From Massilia sp. BJB1822 (GTDB lineage Bacteria; Pseudomonadota; Gammaproteobacteria; Burkholderiales; Burkholderiaceae_D): 64,000 bases of DNA. Both the position numbers and the translations under genes were made by a program. The notes below the pieces were generated by a model. That model made no database searches. It saw only the letters and a list, made by a program, of their open reading frames with translations, and had not been told where the DNA came from. The stretch is from positions 186,001-250,000 of the forward strand of contig NZ_JABWEB010000007.1 in the NCBI RefSeq assembly GCF_013369485.1, given 5' to 3'. How positions within the stretch are numbered: the first letter of the stretch is position 1; every line of letters starts with the position of its first letter. Shown piece by piece: positions 42,483 through 52,799 of the stretch.

Positions 42483-45236
42483 TTACTCCTCTACATCAGA
42501 AAATATTTCCTCCCATAAACGTTTTACGGGGTCAATATACAACGCCACGCGCGCCGGATCGACGCGCGACTGTTCCTGGCCCTGCAGGCGCAACTGGTGC
42601 TGCAGCTTGCGCAGGGCGCGGTAAGCGTCGGCCACGGCCCCCGCCAGGGCCGCGTCGATCAGGCCCAGGCCGGCGCACAGCTTGAGCAGGGCGATATTGC
42701 CGACATTGCCGGTCAGCTCGGCGTAGGCGGCGGCGTGGCGCAGCACCAGGTATTGCACGATGAATTCGATATCGATCATGCCGCCGGCGTCCTGCTTCAA
42801 ATCGAACAGGTCGCCGCGGCTGGGGTAGGCTTCGGCCATGCGGCGGCGCATGGCCAGCACTTCGCGTTTCAAGGCCGCGTCATCCGGCCGCGCCTGGCGC
42901 AGCACCTGGCAGCGGATCTGCTCGAAGCGCGCGCCGATGGCGGCGTCGCCGGCGCAGAAGCGGGCGCGCGTCAGCGCCTGGTGTTCCCACACCCAGGCCG
43001 ACGCCTGCTGGTAGCGCTCGAAGGCTTGCACGCTCGACACCAGCATGCCGCTGGCGCCGTCCGGGCGCAGCGCCGTGTCGATATCGAACAGGATGCCGGC
43101 CGAGGTGTGCGAGGTCATCCAGGTGATGAAGCGCTGCGCCAGCTTGGCATACAGGGCGGGCGCGTCCTGGTCCTCGTCGTCGAACAGGAAGATCACGTCG
43201 AGGTCGGAGACATAGCCCAGCTCCTTGCCGCCCAGCTTGCCATACGCGATGACGGCAAAGCGCGGCACCTCGCGGTGGCGCTTGGCCACGGTGTGCCAGG
43301 CCGCTTTCACCACGGCCGCGACGATGACGTCGGCCAGCGCCGACAGGTGGTCGGCCAGGCGCTCGACCGTCAGGTCGCCGGCCAGATCCTGGGCCAGCAG
43401 GCGGAACAGCTGGGCATGGTGCACTTCGCGCAGGATGTCGAGCTGGCGCTCGGTATCGTCGGGATCGATGGCCAGTTGCGCATCCAGTTCAGCGGCCACG
43501 GCGGCGGGATCGAAGGCGGTGCTGCGCACGCGGTCGTCGAGCAGCTCGTCGAGCAGGATGGGGTGCTGGTTGAGGAAGGTGGCGGCCCAGCCGCTCGCAT
43601 GCATCATGCGGATCACCCGTTCCAGCGTGTGCGGATATTCGGTCAGCAGCGACAGATAGGCCGAGCGGCGCGCGATCGCTTCCAGGAAGTCGAGCAGGCG
43701 GCCCAGCGTGGCGAGCTGGCTGCCCAGGCTCGATTCCTGGGCGGTGCGCGCGATCAGGGGCAGGGCGGCGTTGACCAGGGCCACCAGGCGCTGGCGGCTC
43801 GCCTCGGGCAGGCTTTGCAGGCGCGGCGCCTGCCAGGTGGCGATCAGGCGCTGGGCCGCCGCCGCCGGGTCGTCGTAGGCCAGGGCGGCGAAGCGCGCCT
43901 CGATGGCTTCGCGGTTGTCGGGATCGGCGCAGGCGTCGCTGGTGTCCGGGTCGATATGCTGCTCGGACGTGCCGCCGCTCTTGTCGGCGAAGATGGCGTC
44001 GAACTGCTCGGCAACGAAGCGGCGGTGGCCGTCGAGCGCGGCCAGCAGGGCCGCCTCGTCGGCCAGTCCCATCCACTGCGCCACCTGCAGGCGGTCGGCC
44101 GGATTGGGCGGCAGGGTGTGGGTCTGGGCGTCTTCCAGGTATTGCAGGCGGTGTTCCAGATTGCGCAGGAAGGTGTAGGAAGCCAGCAATTGCGCGACGA
44201 TGGCGCCGTCCAGCAGCCCCTTGTCGGGCAGCAGGCGCAGGGTGGCGCGGGTGGAACGGGCGCGCAGGCTGGGGTCGCGCCCGCCGCGAATGAGCTGGAA
44301 GACCTGGGTCAGGAATTCGATTTCGCGGATGCCGCCGCGGCCCAGTTTGACGTTATGGCTGCGGTCGGGGTGCAGGCGCTCCTGGCGGTTGACCTCGGCG
44401 CGAATCTGGGCGTGCATGCTGCGGATGGCGTCGATCACGCCGAAGTCCAGGTAGCGGCGGAAGCAGAAGGGCCGCACGATGGCGTCCAGCGCCTCGATAT
44501 CGGCGGCGTGGCCGGTGACGGCGCGCGCTTTCAGCCAGGCATAGCGCTCCCATTCGCGGCCCTGGACGATCAGGTATTGCTCGACCATGCCCAGGCTGGC
44601 CGCCAGCGGACCGGAGCCGCCGTTCGGGCGCAGCGCCATATCGACGCGGAAGGTGAAGCCATCTTCGGTGATTTCGGCCAGGGCGGCGATCAGGCGCTTG
44701 CCCAGGCGCAGGAAATACTCGTGGTTGGACAGGCTGCGCTGGCCCGGCGCCGTCGCCACCGTGTCGCCATCCTCGGGATAGACGAAGATCAGGTCGATGT
44801 CCGAGGACACATTCAGCTCGCCGCCGCCCTGCTTGCCCATGGCCAGCACCATCAGCTGCTGCTCTTCGCCCGATTCATGGCCGGTCGGCACGCCGTGGGC
44901 AGCGCGCAGCTCGGCGTCGATTTCGGCCAAGTGGCGCTGGATGGCGAAATCGGCCAGGGCCGTCATCGTTGCCACCACTTCGGCCAGATCGGCCCGGCCT
45001 TCCAGGTCGCGCCGCAGCAGCGTGGCCACCAGCAAGTTGCGCAAACGCCGCATGCCGCGCCCCAGGGGCAGGGGCGGGGCGTCGCCATTGTCTTGCTGCG
45101 CACGCAACGCGGCCCCCAGATCGAGCTCGGCCAGCGATAATTGGGATAAGGCGTCCACCTGGGCCGGCCGCCCCGGATCGGCGCTGAGCCAGCGCTGGTA
45201 GAAACGGGAGGCGGTAGCGGGGGAAGGCAAGCTCAT
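42483..45236 (-). CDS. glnE: Bifunctional glutamine synthetase adenylyltransferase/deadenylase
   Basis: A 917-residue enzyme that adds AMP to, or removes it from, the regulatory tyrosine of glutamine synthetase in response to PII and glutamine. Two nucleotidyltransferase domains are visible: the N-terminal one with GGGELNVSSDIDLIF (about residues 137-151) and the C-terminal one with GKLGGKELGYVSDLDVIFLF. The GlnD-like helical stretch KLGRGGIREIEFLTQVFQL lies between them, and a similar DAGGMIDIEFIVQYLVL stands near the end. Its target tyrosine is in the glnA product (7120-8535). The start at 45236 (MSLPSP) was chosen; an in-frame ATG ten codons upstream is possible and neither has a strong ribosome-binding site. 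It is divergent from yhdP. Confidence 0.95.
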   Translation of the reverse strand: MSLPSPATASRFYQRWLSADPGRPAQVDALSQLSLAELDLGAALRAQQDNGDAPPLPLGRGMRRLRNLLVATLLRRDLEGRADLAEVVATMTALADFAIQRHLAEIDAELRAAHGVPTGHESGEEQQLMVLAMGKQGGGELNVSSDIDLIFVYPEDGDTVATAPGQRSLSNHEYFLRLGKRLIAALAEITEDGFTFRVDMALRPNGGSGPLAASLGMVEQYLIVQGREWERYAWLKARAVTGHAADIEALDAIVRPFCFRRYLDFGVIDAIRSMHAQIRAEVNRQERLHPDRSHNVKLGRGGIREIEFLTQVFQLIRGGRDPSLRARSTRATLRLLPDKGLLDGAIVAQLLASYTFLRNLEHRLQYLEDAQTHTLPPNPADRLQVAQWMGLADEAALLAALDGHRRFVAEQFDAIFADKSGGTSEQHIDPDTSDACADPDNREAIEARFAALAYDDPAAAAQRLIATWQAPRLQSLPEASRQRLVALVNAALPLIARTAQESSLGSQLATLGRLLDFLEAIARRSAYLSLLTEYPHTLERVIRMMHASGWAATFLNQHPILLDELLDDRVRSTAFDPAAVAAELDAQLAIDPDDTERQLDILREVHHAQLFRLLAQDLAGDLTVERLADHLSALADVIVAAVVKAAWHTVAKRHREVPRFAVIAYGKLGGKELGYVSDLDVIFLFDDEDQDAPALYAKLAQRFITWMTSHTSAGILFDIDTALRPDGASGMLVSSVQAFERYQQASAWVWEHQALTRARFCAGDAAIGARFEQIRCQVLRQARPDDAALKREVLAMRRRMAEAYPSRGDLFDLKQDAGGMIDIEFIVQYLVLRHAAAYAELTGNVGNIALLKLCAGLGLIDAALAGAVADAYRALRKLQHQLRLQGQEQSRVDPARVALYIDPVKRLWEEIFSDVEE

Positions 45237-45397
45237 TATGTCGGTAACGTAGTGTAATTTGGGCATGATGGGGCCGGGTATGCGGTAGAATGCCGTCGCA
45301 GGCTGAGCCGCTCGCCGGGCGTAGCAGGAACTGAACTGATTTCGCGACTTATTTTACGCCAGGGTGACGACCTGGCCGGGCCTGACAGATTATTTTG

Positions 45398-48300
45398 ATG
45401 CAGAATTTGCCGCAGCATACCGACGCAGACGAAGGGCCGCTGGCTGCGCGCTGGCACCGCTTGCGGGCTGCCTACCGCGTCGCCAACCTGGCCACCCACC
45501 ACCTGCTGGGCTTCACCCTGAAGCTGGCGCTGCTGCTGTATTTCCTGTTCGCCCTGCTGTTCCTGGTGCTGCGCTATGCGGTGCTGCCGAATATCGACCA
45601 TTACAAGGGCGATTTCGAGCGCCTGGCCAGCCGCGCCGTCGGCAATCCGGTCAGCATTGCCCGCATCTATGCTTCCTGGTCCGGCCTGCGCCCCACCTTC
45701 TTCCTGGGCGATGTGGTGCTGCGCGACCGGCGCGGTGGCCAGGCCCTGCACCTGCCCAGCGTCTCGGCCACCCTGTCCTGGTGGAGCGTGGCGGCGGCCG
45801 ACGTGCGCTTCGACTCGCTGGAACTGATCCGTCCCCGCCTTGACGTGCGGCGCGAAGCCGACGGCAAGCTGTATGTGGCGGGCGTATATATCGACCTGGA
45901 GAAAGAGGGCGAGGGCCGCGGCGCCGACTGGCTGCTGGCCCAGCACGAGGTGGTGATCCGCGAAGGCCGGGTAGACTGGACCGATGCGCGCCGCGCCACG
46001 CCGACCCTGTCGCTCGAGAATGTCAGCCTGCGCATGCGCAATCAATGGCGGCGCCACCAGCTGGCGCTGCACGCCACGCCGCCGGCCGCCTATGGCGCCC
46101 CGGTCGACCTGCGCGCCGACTTCACCCACCCGGCGTTTGCCGCGCGCCGCTCCAACGTCAAGCTGTGGAAGGGCGAGCTGTATGCCGATGTGCGGCGCGC
46201 CGACCTGACGGCCTGGAAAGACTATGTGGCCTATCCCTTCAGCCTGGAGCGCGGCAAGGGCAATGTGCGCGCCTGGTTCACGCTCGACCATGCGCGCCTG
46301 GCGGCGTTCACGGCCGATGTCGGCCTGCAGGACGTGTACGCCCAACTGGGCAAGACCCTGCCGCCGGTGGAACTGGCCGAACTGAGCGGGCGCATCGCCG
46401 CGCGCGAAGTGGCGCCGCCGGCGCGCGCCACGGCGGCCCCGGCCGGCACGGCCGCGCCCGCCTTTGGCGCTTACGGCTTCGATGCCAGCCTCAACGGTTT
46501 CTCCCTGCGCACCCCGGACGGCGTGGCGCTGGCGCCGGCCGCGCTCAAGCTGCACCATGCGGCGGCCGCGGCCAGCAAGCCGGCGCGCACCAGCGTCCAG
46601 GCGCAGGACTTCGACTTGGCCGTGCTGGCCCAACTGGCTTCGCGCCTGCCCTTGCCCGCCTTCCAGCAGGAGATGCTGGCTGAGGCCGCGCCGCGCGGCC
46701 GCCTGCTGCAGGGCAGTGCCGAATGGCAGGGCGGCGTCTCGGCCTTCCAGGCCTTGCGCCTGAAAGCCCAGGTTGAAGGCTTGGGCATGAATGCGCTGGC
46801 TGCGCGTCCGGCCCAGGCCGCCACCGAGGCCCAGCCGGCCACGCCCGCGCTACCGGACCTGCCCGGTTTCGAGCAGTTGAGCGGCGTTTTTGAAGCCGGC
46901 AGCGACGGCGGTCATATTGACCTCGATGCGCCCGGCCTGGCCCTGCATCTGCCGGCCTGGCTGGACGGCCCGCCGCTGCGCTTCCAGCAGCTCAAGCTGC
47001 GCGGCGACTGGTCGCGCGCCGACGGCAAGAATCTGCGCGTCCAGCTCGACACCCTGCAGTTTGAGCAGGATGGCTTGAGCGCCTCGATTTCCGGCAGCCA
47101 CCTCCTGCCGCTGAACGGCAAGGGACCGGGCGTGGCCGACTTCGGCGGCAAGCTGGACGGCTTCCAGCTGAACACCATCGCGCGCTACTTGCCGATCCAG
47201 ACGCCGGAACACCTGCGCCACTGGCTGACCGGCGCGCTGGAAGACGGCACGGCGCACGAGGTCAGTCTGCGCCTGCGCGGCGACCTGGCCCACTTCCCCT
47301 TCAAGGCCGACAGTCCGGACCGCAACAAGGGCGAGTTCCGCATCGCCGGCCGCCTGGAAAACGGCAAGCTGAATTACGATCCCGGCTTCTACGCCAAGGA
47401 CGGCAAGTCGCCGCTGTGGCCCCAGGCCGAAAAGATCAAGGGCCATTTCGCCTTCGACCGCGCGCGCATGGAAATCGTCGGCGACACGGCGCGCACCCTG
47501 GGCATCCCGCTGGCCAATGTGAAGGCCGTGATTCCCGACCTGACCATCCACGACAGCGTGCTCGACATCGACGGCACGGCGGCCGGCCCGCTGCAGGACT
47601 TCCTCAAATACATGGCGGCCAGCCCGGTGCTCGAATGGATCGGCCACTTCACCGACGAGACTGCCGCCAGCGGCAATGCCAAGCTGGCGCTCAAGCTGCA
47701 TCTGCCGCTCAACCACATCATCGAGAGCAAGGTGCTGGGCAGCTTGCAATTGCAGGGCAACGATGTGGTGCTGTGGAACGATATGCCGCCGGTGCAGCAA
47801 ACCACGGGCAAGATCGAGTTCAATGAAAAAGGCGTGAACCTGAACAATCTGGCCGGCAATCTGCTGGGCGGGCCGGTGGCCATCAACGGCGGCAGCCAGC
47901 GCGACGGCGCCATCGTCGTCAAGCTGGGCGGCAACATGACGGCCGAGGGCTTGCGCAAGGCCTATCCGATGCCGCTGGTGCAGCGCTTGACCGGCCACGT
48001 CAATGGCGGCGCGCGCTACAGCGGCCTGATTTCGGTGCGCGACCACCAATACCAGGTCAGCCTGGAATCTCCGCTCAACGGCCTGGGCCTGGACTTGCCG
48101 GCGCCGCTGAAGAAAGCGCCGGCCGACAGCTTGCCGCTGCGCTTTGTGCTCAGCGGCAGCGCCGCCAACGAAGCCGGCCTGGCGCGCGACGAGATCCGCC
48201 TGGGACTGGGCGGCGGCATGAGCGCGCGCTACCAGCGCCAGCGCCAAGGCAAGGCGCCGTGGAAGATGGTGCGCGGCGGCATTGGCGTGAATGTGCCGGC

Positions 48301-49564
48301 GCCGGAACCGGACAGCGGGCTGGCGCTGAATGTCAGCCTGAAGGCGCTCGACGTCGACCAGTGGCTGGACCTGGGCGGCGAAATCGGCGGCAAGGGCGAG
48401 GCCGGCAAGGAGGCCGACGGTCCCGAGCTGGGCCAGTACGTGGTGCCCGACAGCGTGGCGGCGCGCGCCGGCGAATTGATCCTGGGCGAGCGCAAGCTCG
48501 ACGAGGTGGTGCTGGGCGCCTCGCGCCAGAAGGGCGTGTGGCAGGCCAGCGTCGATGCGCGCCAGGTATCGGGCTATGTGACCTGGAGCGAGGCGGCCAG
48601 CGGCAGCGGCGTGGGCAAGGTCACGGCGCGCCTGTCCTCGCTGATCATTCCCGAGTCGGCCGCCAACGAAGTCAAGGATTTGCTGGAGAGTTCGAGCAGC
48701 TCGCCCTCGATCCCGGCGCTGGACATCGTGGCCGAGCGCTTCGAGCTGTTCAACAAGCCGCTGGGCAAGCTGGAACTGCAAGCATATAACGCCCTGATCA
48801 CCTCGGCGCGCGAATGGCGCGTCAGCAAGCTGGCGCTGAGCAATGCCGATGGCGAACTGACGGGCACGGGCCGTTGGCTGAGCAAGGATGGCCAGCACAA
48901 TAGCGCGCTCAACTTCAATCTCGATATCCATAACGCGGGCAAGCTGCTGGAGCGCTTCGGCTTCGCCGACACCCTGCGCAACGGCAAGGGCAAGCTGAAT
49001 GGCGAGATCAGCTGGAAGGGCTTGCCCTACGACTTCGACATCCCGAGCCTGGCCGGTACCATCAGCATGAATGTGGAAAAGGGCCAGTTCCTCAAGCAGG
49101 ATCCGGGCGCGGCCAAGCTCTTGGGCGTGCTCAGCCTGCAAGCCCTGCCGCGCCTGCTGAAACTCGATTTCAACGATGTCTTCTCGGAAGGCCTGGCCTT
49201 CGACGGCATCCGCGCCAACGCCAGCATCAGCCGCGGCATCGTGCGCACCGAGAACTTGAAAATGCACGGGGTCGCCGCTACTGTACTGATGGAGGGCACG
49301 GCCGATATCGCCAACGAAACGACGAATCTGCATGTGGTGGTGATCCCCGAGGTCAATCTCGGCACGGCGCCCCTGGTGTATGCGCTGGCCGTCAACCCGG
49401 TGATCGGCCTGGGCGGCTTCCTGGCCCAGCTCTTCCTGAGCCAGCCGGTGATGAAGGCGCTGACCTACCATATGCAAGTGACGGGGCCGTGGAAGGCGCC
49501 CGTGGTGACCAAACTCGACGGCGCGAAGCAGGAGGGCGCCCCCCAACGCAAACCACAAGGATGA
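45398..49564 (+). CDS. yhdP: YhdP family protein (AsmA-like, DUF3971)
   Basis: A 1388-residue envelope protein anchored by one N-terminal membrane helix (about residues 32-60, LLGFTLKLALLLYFLFALLFL). A very long periplasmic part follows, built of repeated beta-strand segments as in the AsmA/TamB/YhdP group of bridge-like proteins thought to move phospholipids between the membranes. The C-terminal part, with EGTADIANETTNLHVVVIPEVN and AVNPVIGLGGFLAQLFL, is typical of YhdP. The length is close to that of family members. The ATG at 45398 follows an in-frame TTG. Its stop codon overlaps the upstream start of the hydrolase gene (ATGA), indicating an operon with the Nit-like and tldD genes. Confidence 0.92.
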   Translation: MQNLPQHTDADEGPLAARWHRLRAAYRVANLATHHLLGFTLKLALLLYFLFALLFLVLRYAVLPNIDHYKGDFERLASRAVGNPVSIARIYASWSGLRPTFFLGDVVLRDRRGGQALHLPSVSATLSWWSVAAADVRFDSLELIRPRLDVRREADGKLYVAGVYIDLEKEGEGRGADWLLAQHEVVIREGRVDWTDARRATPTLSLENVSLRMRNQWRRHQLALHATPPAAYGAPVDLRADFTHPAFAARRSNVKLWKGELYADVRRADLTAWKDYVAYPFSLERGKGNVRAWFTLDHARLAAFTADVGLQDVYAQLGKTLPPVELAELSGRIAAREVAPPARATAAPAGTAAPAFGAYGFDASLNGFSLRTPDGVALAPAALKLHHAAAAASKPARTSVQAQDFDLAVLAQLASRLPLPAFQQEMLAEAAPRGRLLQGSAEWQGGVSAFQALRLKAQVEGLGMNALAARPAQAATEAQPATPALPDLPGFEQLSGVFEAGSDGGHIDLDAPGLALHLPAWLDGPPLRFQQLKLRGDWSRADGKNLRVQLDTLQFEQDGLSASISGSHLLPLNGKGPGVADFGGKLDGFQLNTIARYLPIQTPEHLRHWLTGALEDGTAHEVSLRLRGDLAHFPFKADSPDRNKGEFRIAGRLENGKLNYDPGFYAKDGKSPLWPQAEKIKGHFAFDRARMEIVGDTARTLGIPLANVKAVIPDLTIHDSVLDIDGTAAGPLQDFLKYMAASPVLEWIGHFTDETAASGNAKLALKLHLPLNHIIESKVLGSLQLQGNDVVLWNDMPPVQQTTGKIEFNEKGVNLNNLAGNLLGGPVAINGGSQRDGAIVVKLGGNMTAEGLRKAYPMPLVQRLTGHVNGGARYSGLISVRDHQYQVSLESPLNGLGLDLPAPLKKAPADSLPLRFVLSGSAANEAGLARDEIRLGLGGGMSARYQRQRQGKAPWKMVRGGIGVNVPAPEPDSGLALNVSLKALDVDQWLDLGGEIGGKGEAGKEADGPELGQYVVPDSVAARAGELILGERKLDEVVLGASRQKGVWQASVDARQVSGYVTWSEAASGSGVGKVTARLSSLIIPESAANEVKDLLESSSSSPSIPALDIVAERFELFNKPLGKLELQAYNALITSAREWRVSKLALSNADGELTGTGRWLSKDGQHNSALNFNLDIHNAGKLLERFGFADTLRNGKGKLNGEISWKGLPYDFDIPSLAGTISMNVEKGQFLKQDPGAAKLLGVLSLQALPRLLKLDFNDVFSEGLAFDGIRANASISRGIVRTENLKMHGVAATVLMEGTADIANETTNLHVVVIPEVNLGTAPLVYALAVNPVIGLGGFLAQLFLSQPVMKALTYHMQVTGPWKAPVVTKLDGAKQEGAPQRKPQG

Positions 49565-49566
49565 GC

Positions 49567-50364
<798 letters not shown>

Positions 50365-50429
50365 AACGCCCGATTCCACTACAATGCAGCCATACCCGTT
50401 TCGGCTGCCGATAAAAAGAGAATTCCATT

Positions 50430-51893
<1,464 letters not shown>

Positions 51894-51932
51894 GCGGCGC
51901 CGCGGCGCGGTCCCCGTTTCGGCGGGCCGCGC

Positions 51933-52652
51933 CTATTTTCCGGCCTCGGCCTCCAGCGCCTTGCCACGCGCGGCGCGCAGCTGCTTCAGGTCGATGGCCT
52001 GCAGCGGCTGCTGCGTGGGCGCGATCAGCCGGCTTTTCTCTCCCTCCAGCTTGAGCGGCGCTTCCTGCCGCGTGCGGTGCTCGACGATGGCGCCGGTGCG
52101 CAGATCGATGCGGCTATCCTCCACCACCCCGTTATCCCAGCGCCGCGTGCGCAGCAGATAGTTATCCTCCATCCTTTCGCTTTGCTGGAACTGGGCCGCC
52201 GCGCGCGGCGCCTCGGCCCGGGCCGGCGGCGCGGCGGGCGCCTGCGCGTGGGCCGTGCCGATCAGGGCCAGCGGCAGCGCCGGCGGCGCCAGCGGGCGCG
52301 GGAAGGGGAACCATTGCGTCGCCTGGCCGTATTCGATATACACATCGCCCTCGTCATACACCGAGAACAGCGCCTGCACGGCGCCGCGCTCCTGCTTGAC
52401 GGTGACGGGGATGGTGACCAGGGGCTGCTTGTTGAAGTATTTGACGAAGAGGCGCTGATTCTCGGCCTGGGCCGCCGTCTTCGGTTTGCCGCTCAGGCTG
52501 GCGTACGCCTGGTAGCCGGCCGTGGCCAGCGAGGGCACGACGAGCACGACGGCGGCGATGCGGGTCAGCGAACCTTTGAGGCCATCGAGTGCCGTGTCGA
52601 CACAGGCGAAGACGGCCTTGATGCGTTCCAGCAGGGACAGGCGAGCTTCCAT
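51933..52652 (-). CDS. Uncharacterised membrane-anchored protein
   Basis: A 239-residue protein of no family I recognise. AAGGAG lies six bases before the ATG at 52652. A short cytoplasmic start (MEARLSLLERIKAVFACVDTALDG) is followed by one hydrophobic helix (LTRIAAVVLVVPSLATAGYQAYASL) and a soluble part with FVKYFNKQPLVTIPVTVKQERGAVQALFSVYDEGDVYIEYG. An Ala/Pro-rich linker and a basic tail complete it. The tail repeats RTGAIVEHRTRQEAPLKLEGEK-type charged sequence. It may be a periplasmic protein anchored in the inner membrane. It converges on tldD, 40 bases away, and stands alone on its strand. Confidence 0.7.
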   Translation of the reverse strand: MEARLSLLERIKAVFACVDTALDGLKGSLTRIAAVVLVVPSLATAGYQAYASLSGKPKTAAQAENQRLFVKYFNKQPLVTIPVTVKQERGAVQALFSVYDEGDVYIEYGQATQWFPFPRPLAPPALPLALIGTAHAQAPAAPPARAEAPRAAAQFQQSERMEDNYLLRTRRWDNGVVEDSRIDLRTGAIVEHRTRQEAPLKLEGEKSRLIAPTQQPLQAIDLKQLRAARGKALEAEAGK

Positions 52653-52751
52653 GATGAGCTCCTTGGCAATCGCAGGGCGGGAGCCGCTCCCACCTTGCAC
52701 TATAGGCGCTGGGGGCGGGAAGATATACGCGGATTCTCACGCCGGCGGCGC

Positions 52752-52778
52752 AAAAAAATCCCCGCCGTGGCGGGGATT
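52752..52778 (-). terminator. Rho-independent terminator of the 52800-55667 receptor
   Basis: On the minus strand AATCCCCGCC/GGCGGGGATT forms the stem and the following seven bases are T. It lies about 20 bases behind the receptor stop codon. Confidence 0.9.
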
Positions 52779-52799
52779 GGAGAGCGCTGCGGCTAAACC

